DNA from: Mycobacterium sp. Z3061
GTDB lineage: Bacteria; Actinomycetota; Actinomycetes; Mycobacteriales; Mycobacteriaceae
Length of the DNA stretch: 64,000 nt
Direction: 5' to 3'
Assembly: GCF_031583025.1 (NCBI RefSeq)
Contig: NZ_CP134062.1
Span: 1,612,001 to 1,676,000, forward strand
Shown: positions 47,615 through 56,205 of the stretch, in pieces
How the letters are laid out: each line of letters starts with the position of its first letter
How positions within the stretch are numbered: the first letter of the stretch is position 1
Translations under genes and position numbers: made by a program
Notes under the pieces: generated by a model
What the model saw: only the letters and a program-made list of their open reading frames with translations
Told to the model about the DNA's origin: nothing
Database searches by the model: none

Positions 47615-48379
47615 ATGTGCGGACGGTTCGCAGTCACCACGGATCCGGCCCTGCTGGCCGAGAAGATCAAGGCAATCGACGAGGCCACGGGCTCCGATGA
47701 ACGGGCCTCCGAGCCCAACTACAACGTGGCCCCCACCACGACAATCGCCACCGTGGTGACCCGCCACGACGAGCCCGACGACCAACCCACCCGCCGGGTG
47801 CGACTGATGCGGTGGGGTCTGTTGCCGCCGTGGGTCAAGGCCGACGCTGACGGTAAGCCGGAAACCAAGGGTCCGCTGCTGATCAACGCGCGCGCCGACA
47901 AGGTCGCCACCTCGCCGGCCTTCCGGGGCTCCGCCAAGGGCAAGCGCTGCCTGGTTCCGATGGACGGCTACTACGAATGGCGCGCCAATCCCGACGGTGG
48001 GACCGCGAAAAAGGCAGGTAAGACACCGTTTTTCATGCACCGGCGGGACGGTGAACCGCTGTTCGCGGCCGGTTTGTGGTCGGTCTGGAAATCCGACAAA
48101 GAGGCGAAGCCGTTGCTCAGTTGCACAATCATCACCACCGACGCGGTGGGCGAGCTGGCCGAGGTCCACGACCGCATGCCGCTGATGTTGGGTGAGGGCG
48201 ACTGGGATGCCTGGTTGAACCCGGACGCGCCGCTGGATCCCGAACTGCTGGCGCGGCCGCCGGACGTGCGCGACATCGAGATGCGCGAGGTGTCCAAACT
48301 GGTCAACAACATCCGCAACAACGGGCCGGAGTTGCTGGAGCCGGCCGAGCCGGAGCCCGGGCAGATGACGCTGCTCTAG
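47615..48379 (+). CDS. SOS response-associated peptidase (SRAP/YedK, HMCES-like)
   Basis: A 254-residue SRAP-domain protein. In the family, Cys2, exposed after removal of Met1, forms a thiazolidine cross-link with abasic sites in single-stranded DNA. The start M-C-G-R-F is exact, so ATG 47615 is certain even though the frame is open further upstream. The conserved N-Y-N-V-A-P, W-G-L-L-P-P-W, N-A-R-A-D-K and D-G-Y-Y-E-W motifs and the H-D-R-M-P segment are present. Position equals Rv3226c. I see no LexA box in front. Confidence 0.94.
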   Translation: MCGRFAVTTDPALLAEKIKAIDEATGSDERASEPNYNVAPTTTIATVVTRHDEPDDQPTRRVRLMRWGLLPPWVKADADGKPETKGPLLINARADKVATSPAFRGSAKGKRCLVPMDGYYEWRANPDGGTAKKAGKTPFFMHRRDGEPLFAAGLWSVWKSDKEAKPLLSCTIITTDAVGELAEVHDRMPLMLGEGDWDAWLNPDAPLDPELLARPPDVRDIEMREVSKLVNNIRNNGPELLEPAEPEPGQMTLL

Positions 48380-48395
48380 GCGCTAGCGTGCGACC

Positions 48396-48401
48396 TAGCA
48401 T
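48396..48401 (+). promoter_or_regulatory. -10 box of the hydroxyacyl-CoA dehydrogenase gene
   Basis: TAGCAT followed by six bases and GTG 48408; leaderless layout with no ribosome-binding site. Confidence 0.5.
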
Positions 48402-48407
48402 GCGTAT

Positions 48408-49286
48408 GTGACCGGCAAATACACCCACACGTTCGAAGAAATCCAGGACCGCCCCGTCGCCGTGATCGGTGCGGGCACCCTGGGCCGTCGCATCGCGCTG
48501 ATGATGGCGAGTCGCGGGGGACCGGTGCGGATCTACGCCCGGCGCGCCGAGCAGCGGGACGAGGCGGTCGGGTACGTCACCGAATCTCTGCCGAAACTGT
48601 TGACTGACAGAGGCTTTGGTGAGTTGGGTACTGCCGTCGGCGCCGCGACTCTGCCGGAGGCGCTCGACGGCGCCTGGCTGGCCGTCGAGTCGGTGCCCGA
48701 GCGGCTGGACATCAAGATCCCGTTATGGGGCGAGATCGACCAGGCCGCACCGCCGGGCACCATCTTCGCCACCAACTCGTCGTCCTTTCCGTCGCGGCTG
48801 ATGGCCGAAAATGTGCGCGACAAGACGCGCCTGTGCAACATGCACTTCAATATGCCGCCTGAGTTCAACGCTCTGGAACTGATGTCGGACGGCCAGACCG
48901 ACCGTGGTCTGCTCGACACTCTGCTGGCCGTGCTGCCCGAATTCGGGGTGCATCCTTTCGAAGCCCGCAAGGAGTGCACCGGGTTCATCTTCAACCGGGT
49001 CTGGGCGGCCATCAAGCGCGAGTGCGTCGCCGTCGTCGCCGAGGGGGTAGCCCGCCCGGAAGATGTCGACGGCATTTGGAAGGTCAATTTCGGCTTCCCG
49101 GTGGGGCCGTTCCAGATGATGGACATGGTCGGCCTGGACGTGGTGCTCGACATCGAGAACAACTACGCGCAGGAATTTCCGCACCTGCCGCAGAGCGTGC
49201 GGGATCTACTGCAGTCTTACGTCGACGCGGGCAAGCTGGGCATCAAGACGGGCGAGGGTTTCTACGACTGGAGAAAAACTCAATAG
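48408..49286 (+). CDS. 3-hydroxyacyl-CoA dehydrogenase family protein
   Basis: A 292-residue NAD-dependent dehydrogenase, two-domain form without the hydratase part. The NAD motif is V-I-G-A-G-T-L-G-R-R-I-A (about 19-30). N-S-S-S-F is followed by H-F-N-M-P-P-E, the family's His-containing catalytic region, and the C-terminal dimerisation domain ends in G-I-K-T-G-E-G-F-Y-D-W. Substrate unknown. Its TAG stop overlaps the GTG of the uppP remnant by one base. Confidence 0.88.
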   Translation: MTGKYTHTFEEIQDRPVAVIGAGTLGRRIALMMASRGGPVRIYARRAEQRDEAVGYVTESLPKLLTDRGFGELGTAVGAATLPEALDGAWLAVESVPERLDIKIPLWGEIDQAAPPGTIFATNSSSFPSRLMAENVRDKTRLCNMHFNMPPEFNALELMSDGQTDRGLLDTLLAVLPEFGVHPFEARKECTGFIFNRVWAAIKRECVAVVAEGVARPEDVDGIWKVNFGFPVGPFQMMDMVGLDVVLDIENNYAQEFPHLPQSVRDLLQSYVDAGKLGIKTGEGFYDWRKTQ

Positions 49287-49449
49287 TGGGCGCGCACTTG
49301 AGCTTTGCCGAGGCCATCGTCGTCGGCGCCTTCCAGGGAGTCGCCGAATCGTTTCCGGTGTCCAGCCTCGGACATGCGAAGACCTGAACGTGACGGCGCG
49401 CCAGTCGCCCTATCTGGCGTTCATCGTCGGAGTTCACGTCAGCCGCTGA
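49286..49449 (+). pseudogene. uppP (undecaprenyl-diphosphatase) N-terminal remnant
   Basis: From GTG 49286 the frame reads L-S-F-A-E-A-I-V-V-G-A-F-Q-G-V-A-E-S-F-P and then V-S-S-L-G-H, the signature first segment of UppP/BacA, before a TGA at 49385. In another frame (49396-49446) follows S-P-Y-L-A-F-I-V-G-V-H-V, the next UppP segment. The rest of the gene is missing, and the regulator on the other strand ends inside the fragment. A frameshift plus a large deletion fits. A functional uppP must lie elsewhere. Confidence 0.75.
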
Positions 49450-50624
49450 TCTACTTCGAACGCGAGACAGAGTTCTGCGACGTCTTTGGGACGGGTGAGC
49501 ATCCTGCCGGTCAACTCCTCGATGCGACGCAGCCGGTGCCGCACCGTGTTCGGGTGGCAATAGATCTGTGCCGCAGTGTCATTGGCTGAGCCGCCGGCAG
49601 CCAGCCAGGCACGGAAGGTGTCGACCAGGATGGCCCGTTCCTCGGCCGGCATGCCGTCCAGCCGACCCAGTACCGAGGATCGGATGCGCGTCATGACCTC
49701 GGGTGCACTGACCGCCGCGAGGGCAAGCGGCGTGTCATCGAAGACGGTCACCAGTTCGGGGGAGTTACCGGCGACCGCCAGCCGGGCATAGCGCAACGCG
49801 TCTGCGGTCTCGGGCAGTTCGTGGAAAGGCGGACTGATTCCGACCCGGGCCGCGGCGGCCTGCCCCAGCACCTCCACCAGGGTGTTGAGGGTGTGCGCCG
49901 CTTCCCGAAGATGGACGATGCCGACCTGAAGTTCGGGCAGCAGTCGCCAGGCGGACCGAATGTCGCGGGCGGACAGCCTGTTCTCGATGGCCGGCAAACC
50001 GAGCTTGCCGATCGCCGGCAGTTCCGCCGCCACCACGACGTACGGCCCCGAGGTGGGCAGCCGTAACAGGTCCGCAGCCTCCCACAGGCTCTGCCGGTCG
50101 GTCATCCGGCGCGACAGCAGCGCTTCCACCAGCGCCGAGCGTTCCTCCTCCCGCTCCAGGATCTGCACCGTCAGTTGTTCCCGGTAGGCGTCGCTCATCG
50201 CCTGGGTGAACCTCTCCTGGGCAAAGAAGACCCGAGAGGTCGCATTCAGAATGGAGTCGGTGGGTATCGCTGCAGCGCGTGCGACGGCGAGGGTCTGCTC
50301 CCACATGAAGCGAAAGCCGATCCGGTACGCGGTCATCACCGCCGGCAGCGGCACCCCGCTGATCGCCCGCGCGGTGCCGGTGCGCTCGGCGGGCGTCACG
50401 TCCGCGCCGCCGTCGGAATCACTGGCGAGCGAGTCGAAGATGAATGTCAGGTTGGCGACGCAGCTTTCGCGTACCTCGTCCTTCGATACGACGGTCCCGT
50501 CGCTGTAGGCGTCGATCTCGCGGCACAACTGTTCGGCCATGGCTTCACCCAGACTCGGAGCGCGGGCCAACATCAGCCTGCCGAGTTCGATGACGTGTGG
50601 GTCCACCGTCGTGCCGACGCCCAT
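49434..50624 (-). CDS. PucR/CdaR-type transcriptional regulator
   Basis: A 396-residue regulator with an N-terminal sensor-like domain (about 1-160), a GGDEF-like middle region typical of PucR proteins and a C-terminal PucR helix-turn-helix (Y-C-H-P-N-T-V-R-H-R-L-R-R-I-E-E-L). ATG 50624 follows AAGG by seven bases; TTG 50630 is an alternative. It is divergent from the acyl-CoA ligase of the PHA locus and is its likely regulator. Confidence 0.85.
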   Translation of the reverse strand: MGVGTTVDPHVIELGRLMLARAPSLGEAMAEQLCREIDAYSDGTVVSKDEVRESCVANLTFIFDSLASDSDGGADVTPAERTGTARAISGVPLPAVMTAYRIGFRFMWEQTLAVARAAAIPTDSILNATSRVFFAQERFTQAMSDAYREQLTVQILEREEERSALVEALLSRRMTDRQSLWEAADLLRLPTSGPYVVVAAELPAIGKLGLPAIENRLSARDIRSAWRLLPELQVGIVHLREAAHTLNTLVEVLGQAAAARVGISPPFHELPETADALRYARLAVAGNSPELVTVFDDTPLALAAVSAPEVMTRIRSSVLGRLDGMPAEERAILVDTFRAWLAAGGSANDTAAQIYCHPNTVRHRLRRIEELTGRMLTRPKDVAELCLAFEVDQRLT

Positions 50625-50757
50625 GGTCAAACCTTAAGCCCGTTGTGCACGGGAACACCGAACCGGGTTTCACGTTGTTTGCGGGGACATTGTCGTTCGA
50701 GGCCGCCGGCACGACGCTGGAGTCAAGCCCAGACAAGCACTTCCCGGAGGCAGACCC

Positions 50758-52263
50758 ATGACCGCGCTGAGCACCAATCTCGTTGTGTCGAAAGACCTTT
50801 ACCCCGACCGCGTGGCCCTGCGCTGCGACGACCTGCAGTTCACCTTCGCCGAGTTCGACGCCGCGGCGTCGCGGGTCGCGACACTGCTCGAGCGGGCCGG
50901 CATCCAGCCCGGCGACCGGGTCGGCCTGATGCTGCCCAACACCCCCGCCTACGCCATCGCATTCTTCGGGATCATGTACCGGGGCGCCGTCGCCGTGCCG
51001 ATGAACCCGCTGCTCAAGTCCCGCGAGGTCTCCTACTACCTGTCCAACAGCGGTGCCACCGCGTTGTTCGCCACGCCCGCCTTCGCGGCGGAGGCCACCG
51101 CCGGGGCCGACGAGGTCGGAGCCCGGTGCTGGCTCGTCGACGACGCCGTACTGGCCGAGCTGATCGCCGACCTGCCCGCTCAAACCGGTCCGGTGCAGCG
51201 GGCCGCCGACGATGTAGCAGTCATCGTGCACACCTCCGGCACCACTGGAAAACCCAAGGGCGCCATGCTTACTCACGGCAACATCGGTCACAACGCAGAC
51301 GTCACCGTGCGCACCCTGGTGAAGATCGGGCCCGACGATGTGGTGATGGGTTGCCTGCCGCTGTTTCACGTCTTCGGGTTGACGGGAGCGCTCAACAGCG
51401 CGGTGCGCGCGGGTGCGACGTTGACGCTGATACCCCGGTTCGACCCACGCAAGGCCCTCGAGGTGATCGAGCGCGACGGCGTGACGGTCTTCGAAGGCGT
51501 GCCGACCATGTACTCCGCGCTGCTCGGTGCCGCGGAGGCGGCGGCGGGGACGCGGACTCTGCGGACCTGCGTGTCCGGCGGCGCCGCGCTGCCCGTGCAG
51601 GTTCTCGTCGATTTCGAAACAACGTTCGGCTGCACCGTTCTCGAGGGCTACGGGCTCTCCGAAAGCTCCTCGGCGGCCGCCTTCAATCATCCTGACCGAC
51701 CGCGCAAGCCCGGTTCCATCGGCACGCCCATCGACGGGGTGGAAATGCGGGTCGTCGACCTGACCGGGGCCGAGGTTGCGCAAGGGGAGACCGGCGAGAT
51801 CCAGATCCGCGGCCACAACGTGATGAAGGGCTACTGGAACCTGCCCGAAGCCACCCGGGCCACCATCACCGAGGACGGCTGGCTGCACACCGGCGACGTC
51901 GGACGCGTCGACGAAGACGGCTTCTACTACATCGTCGACCGCATCAAGGACCTGATCATCCGCGGCGGTTACAACGTCTATCCCCGGGAGATCGAGGAAG
52001 TGCTCTACGAGCACCCGGCGGTGGCCGAAGCCGCCGTCGTCGGCATCCCGCACGACTCGCTCGGCGAGGAAGTCGGCGCCGCGGTCGCCCTGAAGAAGGA
52101 CAGGGCGGTGACCGCCGAGGAACTGCGCGACCACGTCAAGAGCCGGGTCGCCGCCTATAAATACCCGCGCCTGGTCTGGCTCGTCGACGAGCTGCCCAAG
52201 GGCCCCACCGGCAAGGTCCAAAAGCGCGACATCACCATCCCTACCACCGAAAGCACGCGATAA
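50758..52263 (+). CDS. Acyl-CoA ligase (FadD-type)
   Basis: A 501-residue AMP-forming ligase that activates fatty or hydroxy-fatty acids to acyl-CoA. The P-loop is T-S-G-T-T-G-K-P-K-G (about 160-169). G-Y-G-L-S-E-S, the hinge D-R-I-K-D-L-I-I-R-G-G-Y-N-V-Y-P-R-E-I-E-E, and the adenylation Lys in P-T-G-K-V-Q-K are all seen. GGAGG (50746-50750) precedes the ATG. The PHA synthase starts three bases after the stop, so this enzyme may supply its CoA substrates. Confidence 0.92.
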   Translation: MTALSTNLVVSKDLYPDRVALRCDDLQFTFAEFDAAASRVATLLERAGIQPGDRVGLMLPNTPAYAIAFFGIMYRGAVAVPMNPLLKSREVSYYLSNSGATALFATPAFAAEATAGADEVGARCWLVDDAVLAELIADLPAQTGPVQRAADDVAVIVHTSGTTGKPKGAMLTHGNIGHNADVTVRTLVKIGPDDVVMGCLPLFHVFGLTGALNSAVRAGATLTLIPRFDPRKALEVIERDGVTVFEGVPTMYSALLGAAEAAAGTRTLRTCVSGGAALPVQVLVDFETTFGCTVLEGYGLSESSSAAAFNHPDRPRKPGSIGTPIDGVEMRVVDLTGAEVAQGETGEIQIRGHNVMKGYWNLPEATRATITEDGWLHTGDVGRVDEDGFYYIVDRIKDLIIRGGYNVYPREIEEVLYEHPAVAEAAVVGIPHDSLGEEVGAAVALKKDRAVTAEELRDHVKSRVAAYKYPRLVWLVDELPKGPTGKVQKRDITIPTTESTR

Positions 52264-52265
52264 CC

Positions 52266-53954
52266 ATGGCCACTCAACACAAACCAGACGAACTGGCCGC
52301 CCCGCTGGACCTGTTGCTCACCAGCGCCACCCGGCCCTTCGCCAGTCGGATGATGCCCGACGCAACTTGGGCGCGGGTCGCCGGAAGCCTCGCGCAACAG
52401 CCGGGCGCCGTCGCGGACCGGGCCGGCACGCTGACCCGCGAACTCGGCAGAATCGCCGCAGGCAAGTCGCAACGCGCCCCGGCGCGGGCCGACAAACGGT
52501 TCAGCGACCCTGCGTGGCAGGAGAATCCGCTGCTGCACCGAATCATGCAGGCCTACCTGGCCGCGGCCGAGACCGCCGGCGAACTGCTGGACGACGCCGC
52601 ACTCGACTGGCGCGACAAGGAAAGGATGCAGTTCGTCCTCGACAACGTGGTCGAGGGCCTGGCCCCGAGCAACAATCCGCTGATCAGTCCGCTCGGCTGG
52701 AAGGCACTGATCGACACCGGTGGGCTGAGCGCCGTGCGCGGCCTCAAAGCCTTTGCCCGGGACATGCTTTCGAAGCCGCGCGTGCCGGCGATGGTTGAGC
52801 CTGACGCCTATGTGGTGGGCGAGACGGTGGCCGTCACCAAGGGTGCCGTGGTGCTGCAAACCTCAATGTTCGAACTCATCCAGTACGCCCCGCAGACCAC
52901 GAAGGTACGGGCGATCCCGCTGCTCATGGTGCCGCCGGTGATCAACAAGTACTACGTCATGGACATCGCGCCAGGCCGCAGCATGATCGAATACTTCGTC
53001 AGCCAAGGCCAACAGGTGTTCGTCATCTCATGGCGCAATCCACAGGCCAGGCACCGGGATTGGGGATTCGACGCCTACGGCGCGGCTATCATCGAGGCGA
53101 TGGACGCCGTGCAGAAGATCGCCGGGACCGACAACACCCATCTGCTGGCCACCTGCTCGGGCGGCATCCTCGCCGCCATGACGGCTGCCCACCTGGCCGA
53201 CATCGGTGAGGGCGACCGGGTCGCGGGCCTGACGCTGGCCGTCACCGTCCTCGACGAGACCCGGGCCGGCGTTGCCGCGGCGGCGATGAGCGAACGGGCG
53301 GCGCAGGCCGCGATTCGGGTGTCGGCCAAGAAGGGATTCCTCGACGGCCGCGACATGGCGGAGATGTTCGCCTGGCTACGCCCCACCGATCTGGTGTGGC
53401 GATACGTGGTGAACAACTATGTGCAAGGCCGTAAGCCCGCGGCGTTCGACGTGTTGTTCTGGAACGCCGACACCACCCGGATGGCCGCCGCGCTCCACCG
53501 CGACATGGTGTTGATGGGGCTGCGGAACGCGCTGCTGACCCCCGGCGCGGTGAGCATGCTGGGTAGTCCGGTCGACCTGGGCAAGGTCACCTCGGACGCC
53601 TACGTGATCGGCGGCGTCGCCGACCACATCTCACCGTGGCAGGCCACCTATCGCAGTGCGCGCCTGCTGGGCAGCAAGGACAACAGTTACGTGTTGTCCA
53701 CCAGCGGTCACATCGCGGCCCTGGTCAATCCGCCGGGCAATCCGAAGGCGTCCTACCGGGTCGGTCCGGTGGGCGAGGAGGATCCACAACAGTGGCTCGA
53801 CACCGCCGAGAAATTCGCCGACTCCTGGTGGCCGCATTACGTGGCCTGGCTGGCCGATCGCAGCGGGCCGGAGATCGACGCTCCGAAAGCCCTGGGTGGG
53901 GAGGGCCTTCCGCCGTTGGGACCGGCGCCTGGCAGTTATGTGATGGAAAAGTGA
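52266..53954 (+). CDS. phaC: Polyhydroxyalkanoate synthase (PhaC family)
   Basis: A 562-residue alpha/beta-hydrolase-fold polymerase that builds polyhydroxyalkanoate from hydroxyacyl-CoA. The N-terminal PhaC domain (about 70-240, W-x-E-N-P-L-L-like) precedes the catalytic core. The triad is Cys297 in T-C-S-G-G (the lipase box with Cys for Ser), Asp453 in G-G-V-A-D-H-I-S-P-W and His482 in S-G-H-I-A-A-L. Length fits class I/II. The ATG follows the ligase stop closely, and its stop overlaps the next gene (GTGA). Confidence 0.93.
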   Translation: MATQHKPDELAAPLDLLLTSATRPFASRMMPDATWARVAGSLAQQPGAVADRAGTLTRELGRIAAGKSQRAPARADKRFSDPAWQENPLLHRIMQAYLAAAETAGELLDDAALDWRDKERMQFVLDNVVEGLAPSNNPLISPLGWKALIDTGGLSAVRGLKAFARDMLSKPRVPAMVEPDAYVVGETVAVTKGAVVLQTSMFELIQYAPQTTKVRAIPLLMVPPVINKYYVMDIAPGRSMIEYFVSQGQQVFVISWRNPQARHRDWGFDAYGAAIIEAMDAVQKIAGTDNTHLLATCSGGILAAMTAAHLADIGEGDRVAGLTLAVTVLDETRAGVAAAAMSERAAQAAIRVSAKKGFLDGRDMAEMFAWLRPTDLVWRYVVNNYVQGRKPAAFDVLFWNADTTRMAAALHRDMVLMGLRNALLTPGAVSMLGSPVDLGKVTSDAYVIGGVADHISPWQATYRSARLLGSKDNSYVLSTSGHIAALVNPPGNPKASYRVGPVGEEDPQQWLDTAEKFADSWWPHYVAWLADRSGPEIDAPKALGGEGLPPLGPAPGSYVMEK

Positions 53955-54751
53955 GCCACTACGTCACGGCGGGCGGCCAGCGGATCCGGGTCGAGGTTCG
54001 GCCCGGAACCGGGGTGCCGCTGGTGCTGTGCAACGGTATCGGCGCCAGTCTCGAGGTACTGGACCCTCTGGTCGAGCAATTCGGTTGTCCGGTAATCAGA
54101 TTCGACGTCCCTGGCACCGGGGGATCGCCGACTTCGCCGCTGCCCTACGGCTTTCCCTACCTCGCCTGGGTGTTGGGTCGGGTGCTGACGAAGCTGGGTT
54201 TCGGCGTGGTTGACATCCTCGGCCTGTCCTGGGGTGGCGCGCTGGCGCAGCAGTTCGCGTTTCAGAATCCGCGGCGGTGCCGGCGGCTGGTCCTGGTGGC
54301 GACCGGAACCGGAGCGCTGATGGTGCCTGCCCACCCGCGCGTGCTGGCGAAAATGGTTACCCCGCGCCGCTTCTCGGATCCCGATTACGCGGCCTACATC
54401 GCCGGTGAGCTCTACGGCGGCACCGTCCGCGCTCATGGTGAGGACGTGGCGCGGCTGTTCGTCAAGCAGTTGCATGCCGGTTCCAAGGTCGGCTACCTGC
54501 ATCAGCTGCTCGCGGGCTCGGTGTGGACCAGCCTGTTCGCGTTGCGGGCGGTGCGGCAGCAGACGTTGATCGTGGCGGGCACCGACGACCCGATCATCCC
54601 GGTGATCAACGCGCACATCATGCACCGGTTGCTTCCCCATTCCCGTCTGCACCTGCACGCGGGCGGGCATATCGACGTGGTGCACAACGCCGCCGAGCTG
54701 GCGCCCGTCATCGAGGGTTTCCTGACCGCTAAGCCTGGATCGGGGCGGTGA
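53951..54751 (+). CDS. Alpha/beta hydrolase, PHA depolymerase-like
   Basis: A 266-residue hydrolase with nucleophile Ser93 in G-L-S-W-G-G, an acid in V-A-G-T-D-D-P-I-I-P and His in H-A-G-G-H-I-D-V-V. The C-N-G-I-G-A-S oxyanion region and the motif set match intracellular medium-chain PHA depolymerases (PhaZ) of Pseudomonas pha clusters. GTG 53951 overlaps the phaC stop, so the open frame further upstream is not used. This would allow stored PHA to be mobilised. Exact substrate is an inference from context. Confidence 0.85.
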   Translation: MSHYVTAGGQRIRVEVRPGTGVPLVLCNGIGASLEVLDPLVEQFGCPVIRFDVPGTGGSPTSPLPYGFPYLAWVLGRVLTKLGFGVVDILGLSWGGALAQQFAFQNPRRCRRLVLVATGTGALMVPAHPRVLAKMVTPRRFSDPDYAAYIAGELYGGTVRAHGEDVARLFVKQLHAGSKVGYLHQLLAGSVWTSLFALRAVRQQTLIVAGTDDPIIPVINAHIMHRLLPHSRLHLHAGGHIDVVHNAAELAPVIEGFLTAKPGSGR

Positions 54752-55217
54752 CGGCGCCGGTCAACCGGATCAGATCCTGCGGCGCCACCGCCACGTCCCA
54801 ACCGCGGCGGCCCGCGCTGCAGTACATCGTCTCCCAGGCCAGCGCCCCGGCATCCAGCACGGTCGGCAGCCGCTTGCGCTGCCCGAACGGGGACACCGCA
54901 CCCAGCACGTAGCCGGTGGTCCGCTCGGCGACAGCGGGTTCGGCCATGGCGGCCTTCCCGACGCCCAGCGCCCCGGCGGCTGCCTTCAGCGATAACTTCG
55001 ACGACGCCGGCAGGATGGCCACCGCCAGGCCGCCGGGCACCGCGATAATCAGCGTCTTGTAAATCTGTTCTGCCGCAATGCTTCCCGACTCAGTCAGCGC
55101 ACTGACCGCTTCGGCGCCGAACGAGCGTTCGCGGGAATCGTGGTCGTACTTCACCACCTGGTGCGGCACACCGGCTTTCGTCAGTGCCGCCAAAGCCGGT
55201 GTCGCGGCGGCCGCCAC
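54729..55217 (-). CDS. ybaK: Cys-tRNA(Pro)/Cys-tRNA(Cys) deacylase, YbaK/EbsC family
   Basis: A 162-residue editing enzyme that removes mischarged Cys from tRNA-Pro. K-T-L-I-I-A-V, with its catalytic Lys, is followed by the conserved S-K-L-S-L-K-A and G-A-V-S-P-F-G loops. GTG 55217 starts just after the SDR stop. In M. tuberculosis the corresponding genes (Rv3224A/B) are, as I recall, split; here the frame is whole. It overlaps the convergent hydrolase gene by 23 bases. Confidence 0.85.
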   Translation of the reverse strand: MAAAATPALAALTKAGVPHQVVKYDHDSRERSFGAEAVSALTESGSIAAEQIYKTLIIAVPGGLAVAILPASSKLSLKAAAGALGVGKAAMAEPAVAERTTGYVLGAVSPFGQRKRLPTVLDAGALAWETMYCSAGRRGWDVAVAPQDLIRLTGAVTAPIQA

Positions 55218-55218
55218 G

Positions 55219-56067
55219 TCAGGGCTGGGTGTACCCCGGCGGGTTGACGCCGTCCACCCAGAAGTCGACGCCGAGCTTCCCGCCCGGCACGCAGTCGTAG
55301 ACCGACAGGTCGCTGACGCCGGACTCGAGCAGCACGTCCTCGCACAGCGCCATGTTGCCGGTGTACTCCCGCGAGGGCTTGTTGAGGATGACGTAGGCGG
55401 CGTCGGAGTACACCTCGGGCTTGCGGGCACGCGCCATGGCCTCGTCGCCGCCGAGCAGGTTCTGCACCGCTGCGGTGGCCACCAAGGTGCGCGGCCACAA
55501 GGTGTTGGAAGCGATGCCCTCTTCGCGCATCTCCTCCGCGATTCCCAAGGCGCACAACGTCATACCGAACTTGGCCATCATGTACGCCGTCGGCTTCAGC
55601 CACTCCTTGCCCAGCAGGACCGGGGGCGACAGCGTCAGGATGTGTGGGTTCTCCCGGCCCTTCAGGTGCGGGAGACAGGCCTGCGACACGGCGTAGGTGC
55701 CGCGCACCTGGATTCCGTTCATCAGGTCGAAGCGCTTCATCGGCACCTCGAGGATCGACCCCAGGTTGATGGCCGAGGCGTTGTTGACGCAGATGTCGAT
55801 GCCACCGAACTGCTCGACGGTCTTGGCGACGGCGGACTCCACCGAGTCCGGGTCGCGGACGTCGCCGACGATCGGCAGGGCCTGTCCGCCGGCTTCCTCC
55901 AGTTCCTTGGCGGCGGTGTACACCGTGCCGGGAAGCTTCGGGTGCGGCTCGGCCGTCTTTGCGATCAGGGCGATGTTGGCGCCGTCTTGGGCGGCGCGCT
56001 TGGCGATCGCCAGGCCGATACCGCGGCTGGCGCCGGAGATGAACATGGTTTTGCCGTTGAGAGACAT
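55219..56067 (-). CDS. Short-chain dehydrogenase/reductase
   Basis: A 282-residue SDR, the length I recall for Rv3224. The cofactor motif is S-G-A-S-R-G-I-G-L-A near the N-terminus. N-N-A-S-A-I and catalytic Y-M-M-A-K are present, and the rest resembles hydroxysteroid-dehydrogenase-like (HSDL2 type) enzymes. ATG 56067 follows a TAATGT box by seven bases; in-frame ATGs at 56094 and 56115 would make the N-terminus longer. The substrate is unknown. It forms an operon with the YbaK gene and is divergent from sigH. Confidence 0.86.
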   Translation of the reverse strand: MSLNGKTMFISGASRGIGLAIAKRAAQDGANIALIAKTAEPHPKLPGTVYTAAKELEEAGGQALPIVGDVRDPDSVESAVAKTVEQFGGIDICVNNASAINLGSILEVPMKRFDLMNGIQVRGTYAVSQACLPHLKGRENPHILTLSPPVLLGKEWLKPTAYMMAKFGMTLCALGIAEEMREEGIASNTLWPRTLVATAAVQNLLGGDEAMARARKPEVYSDAAYVILNKPSREYTGNMALCEDVLLESGVSDLSVYDCVPGGKLGVDFWVDGVNPPGYTQP

Positions 56068-56074
56068 GGCCGTC

Positions 56075-56080
56075 ACATTA
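56075..56080 (-). promoter_or_regulatory. -10 box of the SDR gene
   Basis: On the minus strand TAATGT, seven bases, ATG 56067: a leaderless or near-leaderless promoter. Confidence 0.4.
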
Positions 56081-56120
56081 ACGCCACCTGCCATTGAGCC
56101 CGTGCGCGGGATCACACGCC

Positions 56121-56147
56121 GGAAATAGCGCGCCGGAAATTGCCGTT
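56121..56147 (+). promoter_or_regulatory. Probable SigH-type autoregulatory promoter
   Basis: GGAAATA (56121-56127), 16 bases, CGTT (56144-56147). This matches the mycobacterial SigH/SigE consensus gGGAAyA-N16-cGTT except at the pyrimidine position. It lies 59 bp before the GTG of the long sigH frame, so it would feed the long isoform. Confidence 0.55.
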
Positions 56148-56191
56148 ATGTGAGGCGGTGACTGCACGGTTCGGTGGCGGCCTTTAGATTG

Positions 56192-56198
56192 AAGGAGG
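56192..56198 (+). promoter_or_regulatory. Perfect ribosome-binding site for the upstream sigH start
   Basis: AAGGAGG seven bases before GTG 56206. The shorter conventional start at 56323 has no comparable sequence, so this site supports use of the upstream codon. Confidence 0.7.
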
Positions 56199-56205
56199 GA
56201 GTTCG

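Noticed and set aside
53636-53950. Upstream extension of the PHA depolymerase-like gene
   Set aside because: It lies inside phaC in another frame; the GTGA overlap gives the natural start.
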